This document shows positions 1 to 12,922 of a stretch of 64,000 nucleotides of DNA, one piece after another (positions within the stretch are counted from its first letter, which is position 1; each line of letters begins with the position of its first letter). Origin of the DNA: Rotaria sordida. Lineage: Eukaryota; Rotifera; Eurotatoria; Philodinida; Philodinidae. Under the pieces are notes generated by a model, which was not told where the DNA came from, did not search any database, and worked only from the letters and a program-made list of their open reading frames with translations. The stretch is from contig CAJNOL010000367.1 of assembly GCA_905250125.1 (NCBI GenBank), positions 87,500 to 151,499 of the forward strand. The letters run 5' to 3'. The position numbers and the translations under genes were made by a program.

Positions 1-2721
1 GAGTTTTTACCAAAAATTTTATTAGCATTAGTAACAACGATATTTAGTGATATTTATAAACGTATTGCTCGTTGGTTAACTAATCAAGGTAATAAATCAA
101 AATGATATTCTTATTTTATACTGTTTTTTTTTTTATTTGTAGAAAATTATCGAGAACAACGAGTACATGATGATCAGATGATTGCTAAATTATTCGCTGT
201 AAATTTTATTTTGTTTTAAAATAAATTAATATGATAATATTATGTTATTTATTCTAGTGTTCATGTGTTAATTCATATTTCAGTGTTTTTTATATTGCTT
301 TTTTTACTCATAAATATATTCGGTTGTCTCATGTAAGTAAAATTATAGAACGAAAGATCATGAATGTGTGTTGTTGCTTTTTTTAGCAATTGACTACTAT
401 TTTTGTAATGAAACAATTTTGGGGCAATATTAAAGTAAGAAAAATGTTTGTCATTTGTTGTTTTAGATTAGTTTAAATGATTTATCGAATGGAAGGAATA
501 ATTATAGACCTATCGTTGAACCGTTGGTATTTCTTAGTATTCTATTATAGTGGTTTTGACGAAAAAAACAAAAAATGACATTTAAGATAGGTCTGGTAGA
601 AAAGACAAATAAAGCATTGTTATTTCATAAAATCGACCTGTTAATATGTAGAAATATTTTTTGATTGAATTTCATTTTCTTGATCTAAGACCTTCCTTAA
701 TAAAAGTTAATTGTGGCCAAATCTATCAAGTTCATGCTTTCTAGCTCAATAGATAGAGCAAAGTATCTAATCTCGAATGCACCATTGTTTATTGATTTTA
801 TGATAAGATTTTCCTAGACCTTCATACTGAAGAAAATAACGTTTTTAGAAAGAAAAAAAACTTTCATTTTCAAAGTCTTTTAAGCTTGTTTATTGACTTT
901 TGGTAGTGATGGATATGGCTGTAATGCATCGTTAAATATGATAAATGAATACAACACTCGAATATGAAAAACTAGAGAACGGAATGAAGGTGTGAGACAA
1001 GACAGAAGAAGCGTGACTTCAGTACTTCGAAATATTGAAGTTACGCCTTTTCTTTCTTAGCGTGAGGTATAATGTGAGTATGAGCATGGACATAGTTGAC
1101 TGTGAATACAGGTGTTGATGAAATGAAGACTCATAGTCTCAAACATATCCTTGATCACACCCTATAAGAAAATGATTATTAGCTAAGACATTATATAAAA
1201 TAGTGATTTGAGTAGAGAATTTTATTTTCAATAGGAATTATTGAAGATGAAAATGATTACTAATTTCTTAAGAAACGGTTCTCTGAAAAACCTAAAATTC
1301 AATTTTTTCAGGTCTTAGAATATGTAAATATAATTCTCCTTGAATTACTGAGAATGGCAGAGCAAACAATTCTCTACAAAATGAAATATCTCTTCACTGT
1401 CTACGACACTTTTTTTGTTCAAGATAGATGAACTTTACGAATGACATAAAAATAATGTTTTCATACGAAATAACAGAAAAAATAATTTTTGTTCTTTCGT
1501 CTCGATCAAAAAAATTCTTAGAGTAGTAAAATATGTTCTATTTAGTAGAGATTGATTTGCTCTATAATTTTCTTCTTCAAAAATTTTTAATTTGTTTATA
1601 TCATATGAAACATATTGTGTATACATCATTTAATCGATAAATTAAACTTTATGCATTCGAATTCTTTTCTTTTTTGTTTTTAATTTTTAATAAAATTATT
1701 TATTTTTAGGAAGCTATTATTCCATATATAATTTCCAATACTCATTTATCCGTATTAATTCAAATGAGTAAAAAAGGACGTATACGTTATGCTGAACGAA
1801 AAGATCTTAATAAAGAATTAAAACGTATTCTTGATGAATGGGAAAATTCAAAATTAAATACAACTAAACAACGAAAAGACAATCATGATTATACAACAAA
1901 AGCTGTTGATGATATTCTAACAGATAATTCTCTTCATCATCGTAGTTCAACATCAACATTTGAAACATTATCATTATCACAAGCTGAAATTGAATGTTCA
2001 CAACCAAAATGGACAGATTTATATGAAGATTATTTAGAAATGGTTGTACAATTTGGTTATATTATATTTTTATCAACATTATTTCCATTAGCAGCATTTT
2101 TTTCATTATTAAATAATTTAATTGAAATTCGTACTGACGCATTTAAATTATGTATGATATATCAAAGACCATTTTCACAACGTGTTAAAGATATTGGACA
2201 ATGGCAGGTAAATACGAAACAAAAAAGAACCGTCAATGAAAAAGATTTCAAATAAACAATTATTTTTCTTTTATAGATAATTATGGAATATATGGTTTAT
2301 GCAGCTATTATTATTAATTGTATATTTTGTTCAACGCGTGGTGTTTTTCGTCGATTAATACCTGATCTACCATTTGGTGGAGAAATATTTGTACTTGTTT
2401 GTATTGAAGTAAATTGATTTTCTTGTTAAATTAGATTCAATAAGAAAAAAATAATCTGGTTTTTGTTTTCTTTTTACACAGCATGCATTAATTTTATTTT
2501 GTAAAATAATTCGATCAAGCTTTGAAGAAGTACCATATTGGGTACGAATTGAAAAAGCTAAAATGGAATATCGTCGACGTCAAGCACTTAAAGTAAAAAT
2601 AATCGAAAAACAAAAAAACCAACAAATAATTTATTATGATTTTATTTTTCTTTCGTAGAAACTCGAATGTGATACACTACTACACCGCAAAGACAGCCGT
2701 TGTCATGCTCCTAATGAATAG
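1..2721 (+). CDS. ANO10-like: Anoctamin (ANO10/ANO8-type TMEM16), 3' part
   Basis: Partial gene; the 5' part lies left of the window. Exons: 1-88, 143-198, 258-332, 387-434, 1710-2207, 2277-2408, 2482-2592, 2659-2721, joining in phase to 356 residues plus stop. TMEM16 proteins are multi-pass membrane proteins acting as Ca2+-activated phospholipid scramblases or channels; ANO10 and yeast Ist2 work at ER membranes. The order of motifs matches ANO10: an LPKILLALVTTIF helix, FYIAFF, a charged cytosolic linker, EDYLEMVVQFGYIIFLS, then LFPLAAFFSLLNNLIEIRTD with its acidic N..E...D residues in the Ca2+-site region, KRPFS-like RPFS, DIGQWQ, and a last helix beginning VCIEHALILFC. The linker near residues 190-240 is low-complexity Ser/Thr. 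ANO10 and ANO8 cannot be separated on this part alone. Intron 4 (435-1709) is much longer than the rest. Confidence 0.93.
435..1709 (+). other. Long intron 4 of the anoctamin gene
   Basis: This 1275-bp intron separates two short-intron parts of the gene. I see no coding exon in it. It contains one clear imperfect hairpin at about 1006-1052 (arms AAGAAGCGTGACTTCA and TGAAGTTACGCCTTTTC). The rest is AT-rich sequence without recognisable structure. Confidence 0.6.
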
Positions 2722-2740
2722 AAATTAATTATACAAAACA

Positions 2741-2760
2741 ATATATATATATATATATAT
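2741..2760. repeat. (AT)n microsatellite, left flank of the 600-bp element
   Basis: Pure AT dinucleotide run. The same run resumes at 3361-3380 on the other side, so the transposon split one microsatellite or its TA duplication later expanded. Confidence 0.9.
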
Positions 2761-3360
2761 CCTCCTGGACAAAAATAGTTTTACACAGTATTTTCAACAA
2801 ATGATTATTATAAATTAACATTTTTGGAAAAGTAAGGATATATTCGGATAGCCCGAAGAATTCTCTACAAATCTATATATGTTCGATTTAAATTGCATTT
2901 GTTTAATAAAAATAAAATAAAGAACAAGGGAGGTACCCTCATTACCAGATTCCCCGGTTACGTTCAATTCTTTTTATTCCTTTTAATTCATCAGATAAGC
3001 GGCATGTCAAAACTGACAAATATACAGGGTAATAGAGCATTTCACGCGCTTTCAGAATATATACTTACTTTTGTTATAACTTGTTCCTATGTTGAACATA
3101 AACTTGAAAAACGAAGAAAATAGGATAAAAAATTAAACAAAAAAGGACGAAAAAATTCATTTTCTGGGGAATCTGGACATGAGGGTGCCTTTACTGTACG
3201 TGAATTCATTTTTTACTAATAAGTACAATCCGAAATGTTTATATATGGATTTGTAGAGAATTCTTCGGGCTATCCGAATATATCCTTACTTTTCCAAAAA
3301 TGTTAATTTATAGTAATCATTTGTTGAAAATACTGTGTAAAACTATTTTTGTCCAGGAGG
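2761..3360. mobile_element. 600-bp inverted-repeat DNA transposon (MITE), Tc1/mariner-like
   Basis: The first about 120 bp (2761-2880) and last about 120 bp (3241-3360) are near-perfect reverse complements, beginning CCTCCTGGACAAAAATAG. A second inner inverted pair occurs at about 2932-2955 and 3170-3193 (CTCATTACCAGATTCCCC against its complement). Both sides abut (AT)n, so the insertion was into a TA-rich target and the duplication cannot be sized; a TA duplication as in Tc1/mariner is the simplest reading. No transposase frame is visible, so it is non-autonomous. The 76-codon open frame inside is not a plausible protein. Family assignment is inference from the TA target and end sequence. 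Confidence 0.85.
2905..2910 (+). terminator. First AATAAA after the anoctamin stop, inside the transposon
   Basis: Reading on from the stop at 2721, the first canonical polyadenylation hexamer on the + strand is this AATAAA, within the inserted 600-bp element. Whether it is used cannot be told from sequence. Confidence 0.35.
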
Positions 3361-3426
3361 ATATATATATATATATATATGCATATCTAGTCATCTTTGC
3401 TTAACCCTCCCGCTTTGTTAAAAATT

Positions 3427-4059
3427 GGACAGTTGCGCGCTCGAATACTTTCGCCATAGGATGAATCCTCCTTACAAAAACTTTTGAAGAAAAAGACAAT
3501 ATGAATAAATTATCTAGTTGTTCCATAGGGTTTGATGGAAAAAAAAGGTGAGAGGAAAATATTGAAAATAAGATTTTTCTAATTCTGAAATAACGGAGAT
3601 AAAATATAGGAAGAAGGAAAAATGTTTCTGCCTTGCGCTATAAATCATTGTCCAACGTAACAGATTCAGTAGCCCAATATCTTTCCTACAATTACGACTA
3701 GCTGTAACTCTGAACAGAAGAACAATCTTACACAGAAGTTTTGTGCTGAATTCTTTGAGTTTTCAATACACACTATCTAAAATCATATAATAGTCATTGA
3801 AGCAGAAGTATGTCACAATGTAATCAGCTTGTTATCGGAGATAAGAAGTCGTTAGTAACTTGTCCATGGTCATTTCATAACTGATGATACCGAGATTTGA
3901 GCACAATACTTTGTGAATACTTGCCGAACAACATAGTCGCTCAACTATGGTAGCCTTTGGTAAAAGAGAATAGTATTAAAATTGTTCGTTTAATAATTAA
4001 GGTAGAGTGTGTTCAGTGATAATCTATTCTAGTGTACAAGTGTCCGCGCGTAACTGTCC
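3427..4059. mobile_element. Possible old inverted-repeat element with GGACAGTT ends
   Basis: GGACAGTTGCGCGC at 3427 is mirrored by GCGCGTAACTGTCC ending at 4059. The pair is GC-rich in AT-rich surroundings and about 633 bp apart. No convincing target duplication flanks it and no coding frame lies inside. The paired arms are only about 18-20 bp, so this is tentative. Confidence 0.4.
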
Positions 4060-5361
4060 TAGACGCATTTTATTGTATATTTTTTTATTATTGCTCAACC
4101 TGTCTATTTTTTTATATTTAATCCTCGGTGAATATTTTATTATTAAAGAAATAAAATGCAAATTAAATATTTAAACATATGACTCAAAAAGTAATTGAAA
4201 ATTACAGATTTTCAAAATATTTATAATTCTCACCTATATGAAATTGTTATTTAGATAAATATTTAATTTTTATAAATGATAGAGCTCATAATGCTTGGCA
4301 TGTAGCTTTATCTAAGAAATGAATATGACTAACGAGAATACATATTCAACTGTTGGACACCGTTCAACTTCAATATTATGGCTCGGAATAGATCTCAATA
4401 AGACAAAACAAAGTTTTAAGTGATTCGAGTCCATGACTTATCGATGAAGACCTATGGTTTTATTAATGAAATTTTTACTGAGATCAAAGCATTTCCAAAA
4501 CAAATGTTTTGATCTGAAATTTTATCTATATGCACATTTGATAGGCATCAGATAATCCTGAAAGTTTCAATGGAAACGAAAAATTGAATATTTCAAAATC
4601 AGCGAGACCTACTCGTAGCTATAATATGAAGTCAAGCAGTATACGACAATTGAGTACATTGTCTTATAAGATAAAAATTTCTGAACTTAGATCATAAAAT
4701 ATAATTACAATACATAATATTTTTTGATATTCTAGCATCAAATAACTGTTTAATATGTTGCTTTTTTTTTCTTTTTGATGGAATATTCATAGAACTCTCG
4801 ACATTTGATAAGATCAAAACCAACTATCGAATTCATATAATACATTCAAACATCATTAAGATTATTTATTTTTCTCCAACATATTTGCTACTATCAACAT
4901 TCATATTATAGATACATTGAGTATATATCTTAAGACAATTGATTTATAACTGATTCACTCGAAGAAAATCACATTTGATCACGTAGTATTTTGTTTTTGT
5001 AAAATTATATTGTCTATCATATTAAAATGAATGCCATAAATTATATTTTTATACATTAAACTTATATAAAAAAAAATGTTGTCTATTATCGAAATATTTA
5101 TACTCTAGAATAATTTACATTTCATGGCATTAATCTCAAAATAAAAAGAAAATGTTATTCTTTTTATGACTTAAAAACATAAAATTTTCATTGTTTAACC
5201 ATTTTGTTTTTATATACTATGATGTAAATATTTAATATTTTTCTCTTATTTATTTTCTTCTAGTTTTAAACAATATTTATAAAAGGAAAGCTTCATAATA
5301 AATTTTTTTTTTCGCATTTACTAACAAAAAAACACAAAGAAATTATTATTATTATTAAATA
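4060..5361. other. Intergenic, convergent anoctamin/CPPED1 3' flank
   Basis: AT-rich sequence between two genes that point at each other. It should hold the 3' UTRs of both. No coding exon, RNA gene or repeat was recognised. Confidence 0.5.
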
Positions 5362-6439
5362 TTATAGAAAATTTAATGGAATATCTTCTGTTGGAAAATA
5401 TTGATGTTCAATATCATTTTCTGTAACACGTACTAATCGAACACCAGATTTATCCGTTCCTAATGCAAGACCAATTGCATTTGTAACAATTAATTCCATA
5501 GATTTATATGATCCACCTGTATTTCTATGATAATGTCCACAAAAAATTTTTTTAACACCAGCTTTATAAAATTTTTCAAGCATTTCAAGTCTTGTATTTA
5601 TTTCAATATTAAAATAATCTTTACCTTCATCATATTGTCTTAAAAACCATGGAATATGTTGAAATATAATAATATGTTTTGATTGTTTATCTTTTAATAC
5701 TTCATCAAGCCATTGTTCATGTTTTAATTTTAAATCTTCAACATTTAATGAATGTTCATAAAATTGTGAATTTAAAACAATACAATGAATACCACCACAA
5801 TAAAAATCATAATAATCATCACCAAAATGATCTATATATCTTTGTATACTTGAACGTGTTGGTTGATCACCAATATCATGATTTCCACAAACACATAATA
5901 ATGGTATTGAAGGATCTAATTCACTAAATACTTGTTTTATATCATTTTCTTGTTGTGTACGAAATGGTTCTTCGACTAGAATTGAAAAATTATTATTATT
6001 TTTTTTTTTTTCAATAAAATTTTCTATTTCTTACAATCAAATGCATCAACAAGATCGCCACAAACAATAAAAAATTTTGGTTTTGGTTGCATTTGATTGA
6101 GTTTTTTAATAACAGCACGTGTTGCTTCTATTTCAACATCCCATCTAGATAAAATCATTATAGAAGAAAGAAAAGAAAATTATAAAACTTTTTCATTACT
6201 TCATAGGCATATCAGTAGTACATTGTTTTCTCTCAGTACCTGTCCATCGATATGTTAAACCAGGTTGACAATCAGCACCTTGAACAAAAAAAAATGGACC
6301 TTGCCATTCTTTTTCTTTTTCTAAATAAACATAAAAATCTATTTTCATTAAAAAATAAGATTAATAATTAACCTGAATCAAATGGTAAAAAACGGCGATT
6401 AATAGCTTGAATTTTAAATGAACGTTTTTCTTCAGCCAT
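5362..6439 (-). CDS. CPPED1: CPPED1-type calcineurin-like metallophosphoesterase
   Basis: Four exons read on the minus strand: 6439-6373, 6320-6200, 6144-6035, 5975-5362, joined in phase to 303 residues (human CPPED1 is about 314). CPPED1 is a cytosolic Ser/Thr phosphatase reported to act on AKT. The two-metal phosphoesterase signatures are present in order: GADCQPG near residue 32, CGDLVDAFD at about 90-98, GNHD at about 130-133, FQHIPWF in the middle of exon 4, and GHYHRN at about 246-251. As in vertebrate CPPED1, the first motif has D-x-Q instead of the usual D-x-H. The start is the ATG opening MAEEKRSFKIQA. The exon 2 donor at 6199 was chosen because it alone keeps the frame into WDVEIEATRAVI, matching the WEQEI region of the vertebrate protein. 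Confidence 0.93.
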
Positions 6440-7318
6440 GGAATTTTTTGGCAATGAAAACTAAAATCTAAATAATATTTCTACTTATATATGAAATTTT
6501 TATCTGAATATATGATGAATCATCATTATTCATCCACATTGTTTTTCTCTATTTATTAACATCACTACTCAGATGTCAGATGTGTGCAATATATACTGAA
6601 TAAGCTGGATATGTAAGACATAACCAAACAAATAAATAGAATGCAAATTTTTGATTAGAATATTCTTTATACATAAAAAATCTTATCAATAAAGTATTGG
6701 CATTTTATGCAAATAGAAGATGAAAAATTTCTAATTAAAATAAGATATTGAAGAGAAGAAAAAAAATTTCATATAAATGTAATTACAAAACACTCATTAT
6801 TATAACTTTGCTGTTCGGCTGAACAATAATTACAAAGGAGTATAATCATGAAAGTGTTTCTATAAGATGAAAGTTATAGTGACAGAATAAAAAAAATTCA
6901 TAACAAGAGAATCTATATGATGAAAGTTTTTTCGAAGATAGATATTTTAAGTTATTAGAATAGATATTTAGCTGTGCTATTGGATTCAATTGATGGTGAA
7001 TACTTATTAGGACAAGCGAATAGTAATGAATTTTAAAAAAAACTTAATTTCACACGGAATATTCTATTAAATATTCATATCGATAGGAAATATTTGTTAG
7101 ATAGATGTATTTATTCTTGAAAAATGTGTACAATTATGCACTATTAAATTCTGTTCTCATTCGATGATTGCTTATAACATGTCAAATTTGCACATTATAG
7201 AAATTTTTCTGAGACATTTTAATTTCAGATCTACTAAGTCTATTTATGTATCTAAGACTTTTATCGCCAATAATACGAATGAATTATCAAAAAGCTCATA
7301 AAAGTAATAGATTTTTAA
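6440..7318. other. Intergenic, CPPED1 upstream flank
   Basis: AT-rich sequence holding the presumed CPPED1 promoter. No further motif recognised. Confidence 0.4.
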
Positions 7319-7738
7319 CCCTTTCTTGCATGTGACTAAAGTTTAAGGTCTGAGACTGGAATTTATCGGATAATATGATCACTACGACTCCAAATATGCA
7401 CAAAAAAACTTTGAATCATATCACTTAAATGCTGGTATAGCTGACGTATTGAATGTTCGACAGTTTTTATTGTATAGAAAAATCTATGAAAGTTACAGCA
7501 GAATGAACACTATGGTACTATTATTGTAAGCATACGATAATTGCATTCACTTCATAAATCATCATTTGTTGTAATATATAAATTGAGTTTGAAAGATCTA
7601 TGTTCCAGTCGATGATATAATTGGAAATGATTAGTTTCAGCATAACGAAGCCAAACTTTACATTTCTTGCAATAAGTTTTGGTCCTTCTTCAACAACCTG
7701 AAAAACGGCATCTATAGGTGTTATTCGGCAACAAAGGG
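7319..7738. mobile_element. piggyBac-like MITE, 420 bp
   Basis: TTAA at 7315-7318 and 7739-7742 flanks an element starting CCCTTTCTTGC and ending with the complement of CCCTTTGTTGC. TTAA target duplication with CCCTTT-like ends is the mark of the piggyBac superfamily. There is no transposase frame, so it is non-autonomous. It shares end sequence with the elements at 27389 and 54663. Confidence 0.8.
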
Positions 7739-8432
7739 TTAAGTTTAATTCTCCTTTTTTTTCTATCTAGGGTTTGGAAATAAATTACAAAATATCATAT
7801 AGCAAGAATTAAAATTCACGTAGATTTATGATTAAACAAATCATGATTAAAGATTAATTTGTAATTAAAAGCAATATTAATGACCCAATAGTGATCAAAA
7901 AATTTAGATTAGAGTGTAGATTATATTTGAAAGTTGTTAATTTCGAATATAAATTTTTTCTTAGCTTTAATTTAACAACTTGATCATTACTATCAACAGA
8001 TATATATATATATACATGTATATATATTTATTTATTTATTAAAGTGACCTTGTGATCAACAGATCTCTATTTCAGTTCTCAATACACACGATTAGATGTA
8101 ATCTTTTAAAATAATTTAGATACAAAAAAAAAACATAATAGAACTTCCATTCAGATAGGTATATATGTTCGATTATGATTAATTCATACTATTTATTAAA
8201 TCAATATGCTTTATATTGTGCTATCTTAAAAATAATTTTTTTCAGTAGATTTATTTAATGCTTCTGCTTTGCTGACTATGTATTAAAAAAATATTTTGTG
8301 ATATATTTTTCTCTATAATGTTAAGCACTTAATTAAAATCTAGATAATGATTTTTAGTCGTCAATGGAATTTTCTATCTAATGCATTCTATAACAAGATT
8401 TAATATGGTAAGGTTTCTAAAAAAAACCGAAC
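7739..8432. other. Intergenic
   Basis: AT-rich; includes a TA/ATTT simple-sequence stretch around 8000-8042. Nothing else recognised. Confidence 0.4.
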
Positions 8433-8700
8433 ATGATAGTTTTCAGATCACAGAAGCTATTTTAGAGAGCACAAAATGAGGAGTCGCTATACTTTCTACA
8501 ATCTTCCCTTAAAAAAGTCAAAAGTATCACAAAAAATGAAACTTATCAAAAACTGACTAAAAAATGCCTTTTTTTCGGTTTTTATGATACTTTTAAGTTC
8601 TTAATAGAAGGTTGTAAAAAATGCGGCGACCTCTTATTTTGTACTCTTTAAAATAACATCATCAAAAACAAATAGTCTTCTTGGATCTGAAAACTACCAT
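8433..8700. mobile_element. Foldback/MITE-like inverted repeat, 268 bp
   Basis: Left arm from ATGATAGTTTTCAGATC pairs with the right arm ending GATCTGAAAACTACCAT. Imperfect complementarity runs inwards for about 100 bp per arm (GAGAGCACAAAATGAGGAGTCG against its counterpart in the right arm), leaving a short centre. No target duplication is evident and no protein is encoded. Superfamily unknown. Confidence 0.7.
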
Positions 8701-9948
8701 AAAATCATATCCAAAGTTGAGCTAATTGCTTAGCATTATAGAAAAAAAAATACTATATTAGTAAAGCAGTGAGAAGAACATTAAATCAAATCTGTCTTAT
8801 GTAAACATAAGAAAAGAAAAAATTGAATCTGTTTTATCGTATGATAATTAAATTATCAATCAAAAAAAAAATTATAGAGTGAAAAATTTCAATGATTATA
8901 AATGATTCGAAAATTTAATATATAATAGATTCATTTTGAGATCATAAAAATGTCTATTTACCAATAATTATCTATTATATTATTGTAAATAATGATGTAT
9001 TGAAAACTCTACAATTAACTCCCATATGAAATATTGCTACAAATAAAACCCTTCATCGATACAATATTAATGAGTTTTTGTTCATAGAACCACCGAAAGA
9101 ATGTAACTCAGATAAAAGTGTTATTGAAAAATTCTTATGATCCATCCACGTTATATCGTACAAAGACTAAAACAAAAATAGACATTGTACTTTTTTCTTG
9201 AACTATACTAATGATACACTTGTTATAAGATCCATTGAAAAATTTAACAAAAACAAATTGGTCATTAATTATTTTTTCAATTGTAATTGAATTCATGGGT
9301 TAAAACCCACAAGTCCACATGTTAAGACTCGTATAAAATACTTATAATTTATTTATAATTATATATAGAATAAAATAGATATGTAAAATCCAATGTTTAG
9401 CACGTACTAATATTAGATTTAATTTAATATCTGTACTAATGATGTTTACAATTACATATAATATTTTAAGTACTAAGTTTCATGACTACGGGTACTTTTC
9501 CATTAGGTTATAAGTTCACTGAAAATGATAATAAATTCTTTGATTAGTTCTCTTTCAATTGTTCAATAATTGTTATAGATTTTTAATACATTCTTTTTCA
9601 AACTTTATGTCTTTGTTGATTTAGAATTTTTATCAATAATAACTCTGATAAATTAACTATATATCATAAGTTCTACTTTTGTGAAAAACGATCTACACAA
9701 GGTATTGAAGTGTAGGAGATGATAGTTGTTCGTTACTTTTCTTTCACACTCACTGGAATATATTACGATTAATATCTTGCATTAATAGTACGTAGGAACT
9801 CATAAACTGAAACATATATTGATTAATTCTTGCTTTTAAAATACCAACAACTCTATCGTGTTTTATATTTTAATCCTGTAGGGATTGCACTAATAGCATT
9901 TTCGAATGAATCTTAATTGCCAAATTATAAATCAACTAAAATATCTAA
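8701..9948. other. Intergenic
   Basis: AT-rich sequence without a supported gene, RNA or repeat. Confidence 0.4.
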
Positions 9949-10510
9949 TGAGGGAAAACTTTCAAGATGTAAAATCGCTTTTGTATCAGGACTATATTCA
10001 TTCGATAAATCTTAGTAAGCAATGAACAAGTTCTGAATGGCTTGGTTTTCAGGCCTTCACGTCTAAGATATCGTATTTTGACTATGTTTTTTAACAAAAC
10101 ATCCTGGTCCTGGTCCTTGTCAGGTTCATCTGGAAAAATAATTTTCAAATTTCGACTCGAAACTTTGCACAGATAAAATTGTAAATGACACTAGTTTATT
10201 CAAAAAGTTTCAAACTTTTTAGTTGTGTCTATACTAAAATTTGAACATAAAACATTTTGTGCTATCAGCGATGTTGACAATAATTTTCTCTACGGGATAG
10301 GTGTACTTTTACCTGTGCAAGGTTTCGAATCAAAATTCGAAAACTAATTTTTCAGGTGAACCTGAGAGAAATCAGAGTGTTTTGCTAAAAAACATAGTAA
10401 AACTATGATATCTCCGAAGCTATTCTAGACTTTTACATTGTTTCATAGGATCTATCGAATGAATATAGTCTCAGTGAAAAAGCAATTTTACACCTCGACA
10501 GATTCCCTCG
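9949..10510. mobile_element. PIF/Harbinger-like MITE, 562 bp, TAA duplication
   Basis: Flanked by TAA at 9946-9948 and 10511-10513. Terminal arms TGAGGGAA and its near complement TTCCCTCG open long imperfect inverted repeats of about 220 bp each (TGTAAAATCGCTTTT and GACTATATTCATTCGAT are both mirrored near 10445-10495). A 3-bp TWA duplication points to PIF/Harbinger, but the end sequence is not diagnostic. The open frame at 9945-10148 lies in one arm and is not a credible protein. Confidence 0.75.
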
Positions 10511-12922
10511 TAAGTAGTTTATGTCATATGGAATAATAATAATGTTGAATTAAATGTAACTCAAACAATTTCTTGGAATTAAGTAAACAGTTTTTTCGAA
10601 TAGTTTTATGACGAATTAAATATTTAACATATTAATTGAATAGAAACTATGTTATACATTAATTCTATCTTGAAAAGAAAAGAATCTTACTTAGAAAATA
10701 ACTGATATTATCAATGAATTACATTCTTATGAAAATTCTTTTGGTTTCTATCAATAATTATTAAAAACAGAAAATAAATCTAATATATTAAAAAGTGTCC
10801 AAAAAGTTCTTTTCTTTCAAAGATAGAGTTAATGTACAATCTAGGTTCTATTCAGTTAACATGTCAAAAAGAATGCTTTGTCAATTCAAATGAATTATTT
10901 GAATTATATTTCATCTAGTAATTTATTGTTAATAATTAAAATATTAACAATTATTTTACTTTTAAGTATGATTGGCATTTTCCTGACTAATAAATTTATT
11001 ACTTGATAAGCTAGAGAAATCAAGTAAGAAGACATTTTATTATGCTTTTTCTCTATAACGAGAATTAGTATTACAAGAACATTTTTCTTATTTTATAAAA
11101 CTAGTCAGAACATCTTGGCTATATATTTTATATTAAGCGTAAGTTAATCTAAAAAACAGACCATTGTATTCCTATGAAGTTTTTTTGAAAGAGATTTTAT
11201 GTAGTTTGTCGACATTATAGACATACATTCACGTAGAGAAATAAGTTTCTTTTTTTCGCTTAAGACCCATTAGTTAAAAAGAAAGAATGAATGAATGATA
11301 TAGATGCCATTTTAACTTTTCATTGGTATGTGTAAATGTGAAAGAAGAAGAAAGCTATTAGAAGATAAGATGTGAGTTCTTTGTTGTAAAAAAAAACAAA
11401 CAAAACGAATAGAGTAGATATGCATTTCACTTTATTATTAACTGATCTAAAGTCTAAATAATTGTTAAGTAAGTATTATAGATTCGTTGTATTTAGATAA
11501 AAAAAGCTTTAGAAATTCTGCAGAGTGAAAAACATCTCTCGACAAGTTTCTATAGATTTTTATTTCGATAATAAATTTCTATCGACTAATAGAAAATTTA
11601 TTTAAAACAATTTTCGTTAAAGAATGATTTCTTTGTTCAATTTCTGATTTTCAACATTGAATATCATATAGTCAAATTGATTAGTTAAAAGCATATACAT
11701 TAGTTTAATGATAATTAAAATTTTATAAATAGTACTTTTCTAAAGATTAAAAACTAAATGAAATTCATTTCTTAATTTGATGACTTTTTACTAATCTACA
11801 TTTTTAAAAATGAAGATACTTAATTTTTAAATTCTATGCATCAACATAATTAATTCTAGTATACAACAAAAATCATACTTGTCAGATGATGAATTTTTTT
11901 TTTTTAGTAACTGTTGTTAAAAATAAAAACTACGTATTATGAATTTTTATATATAGTTAATCTATATAAAAAAAAACCGGTGATTATATTCTGAAATTCT
12001 TAGATTTATAAATAGCAAATCAAAACAATTTATCATATATAAAATTTTTCTTACCTACAATTTATATTAAACTTGATAAGATATCTCTGAATTTTCTTCT
12101 CTTCGCGATAATCATTAGTAACTATATTTTTACGAAGAACAATGTTCGTTCTATAATCTATACACCAGTTCGATTATTAGAATGAATAATTGTACGCGAC
12201 TTTTTATATGCATGCAAGTAACATTGTAAATTGTTATGTCTGTTGGAACTGAAAAATGACTCATTCTATTTCAATAAAAAAACCAAAACAGTCGATTGTT
12301 CTAATATATTTATCTACATGTCAATATGCTCTTTTTATTATAGTAGTGAGAATATGCACAGCAAGTATGACTTGAATTTATTTGCTAAGTATGCATACTT
12401 TAAGTGCTTAGATAGTGTTATAAATATGAATGAAAAAAGAAAATTTTCGATTTACTTTTCCTATTAAGAAAAAAAAACATCCGATAAAAACTGATGTATT
12501 TTGATTGACTCTAAAGGCGTTGAATTAAAAAATATTTCAAATATACTATATATATACGCGATAGGTAATTTTTGTTTTTTTCTTTTTTACAAATAAAAAA
12601 AAGAAAAGCTTATGATTCATATCTACCACTTGTTTTTCTTTCACACTACATCGAATTAATTCGGTTATTCACAAATATTGGTTTTTTTTTTATATAGGAA
12701 AATGGAAAAATTATTATGAGGAACTAATAAATAGAATTTTCCTTTTTGCATAGTGTTTATCGAAAAAACAATACTAATGTACATTGAATTAACCAGATAA
12801 AGATTTTTATTTCAAAAGTCTATCGATTTTTAAAATCTGTGCATTAGAAAAATACAACAAGAATTACTACAGAGAAAAAAAATGTTTAATGTTTTTTTTT
12901 TTTCTTTTTTATATTATTTATA
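10511..12922. other. Intergenic, downstream of the lipocalin-like gene
   Basis: AT-rich; short open frames such as 12231-12467 show no protein-like character. The end should contain the 3' UTR of the minus-strand gene at 12923. Confidence 0.4.

Noticed and set aside
5679-5927. 82-codon + frame rich in His and Asn
   Set aside because: Antisense shadow of CPPED1 exon 4.
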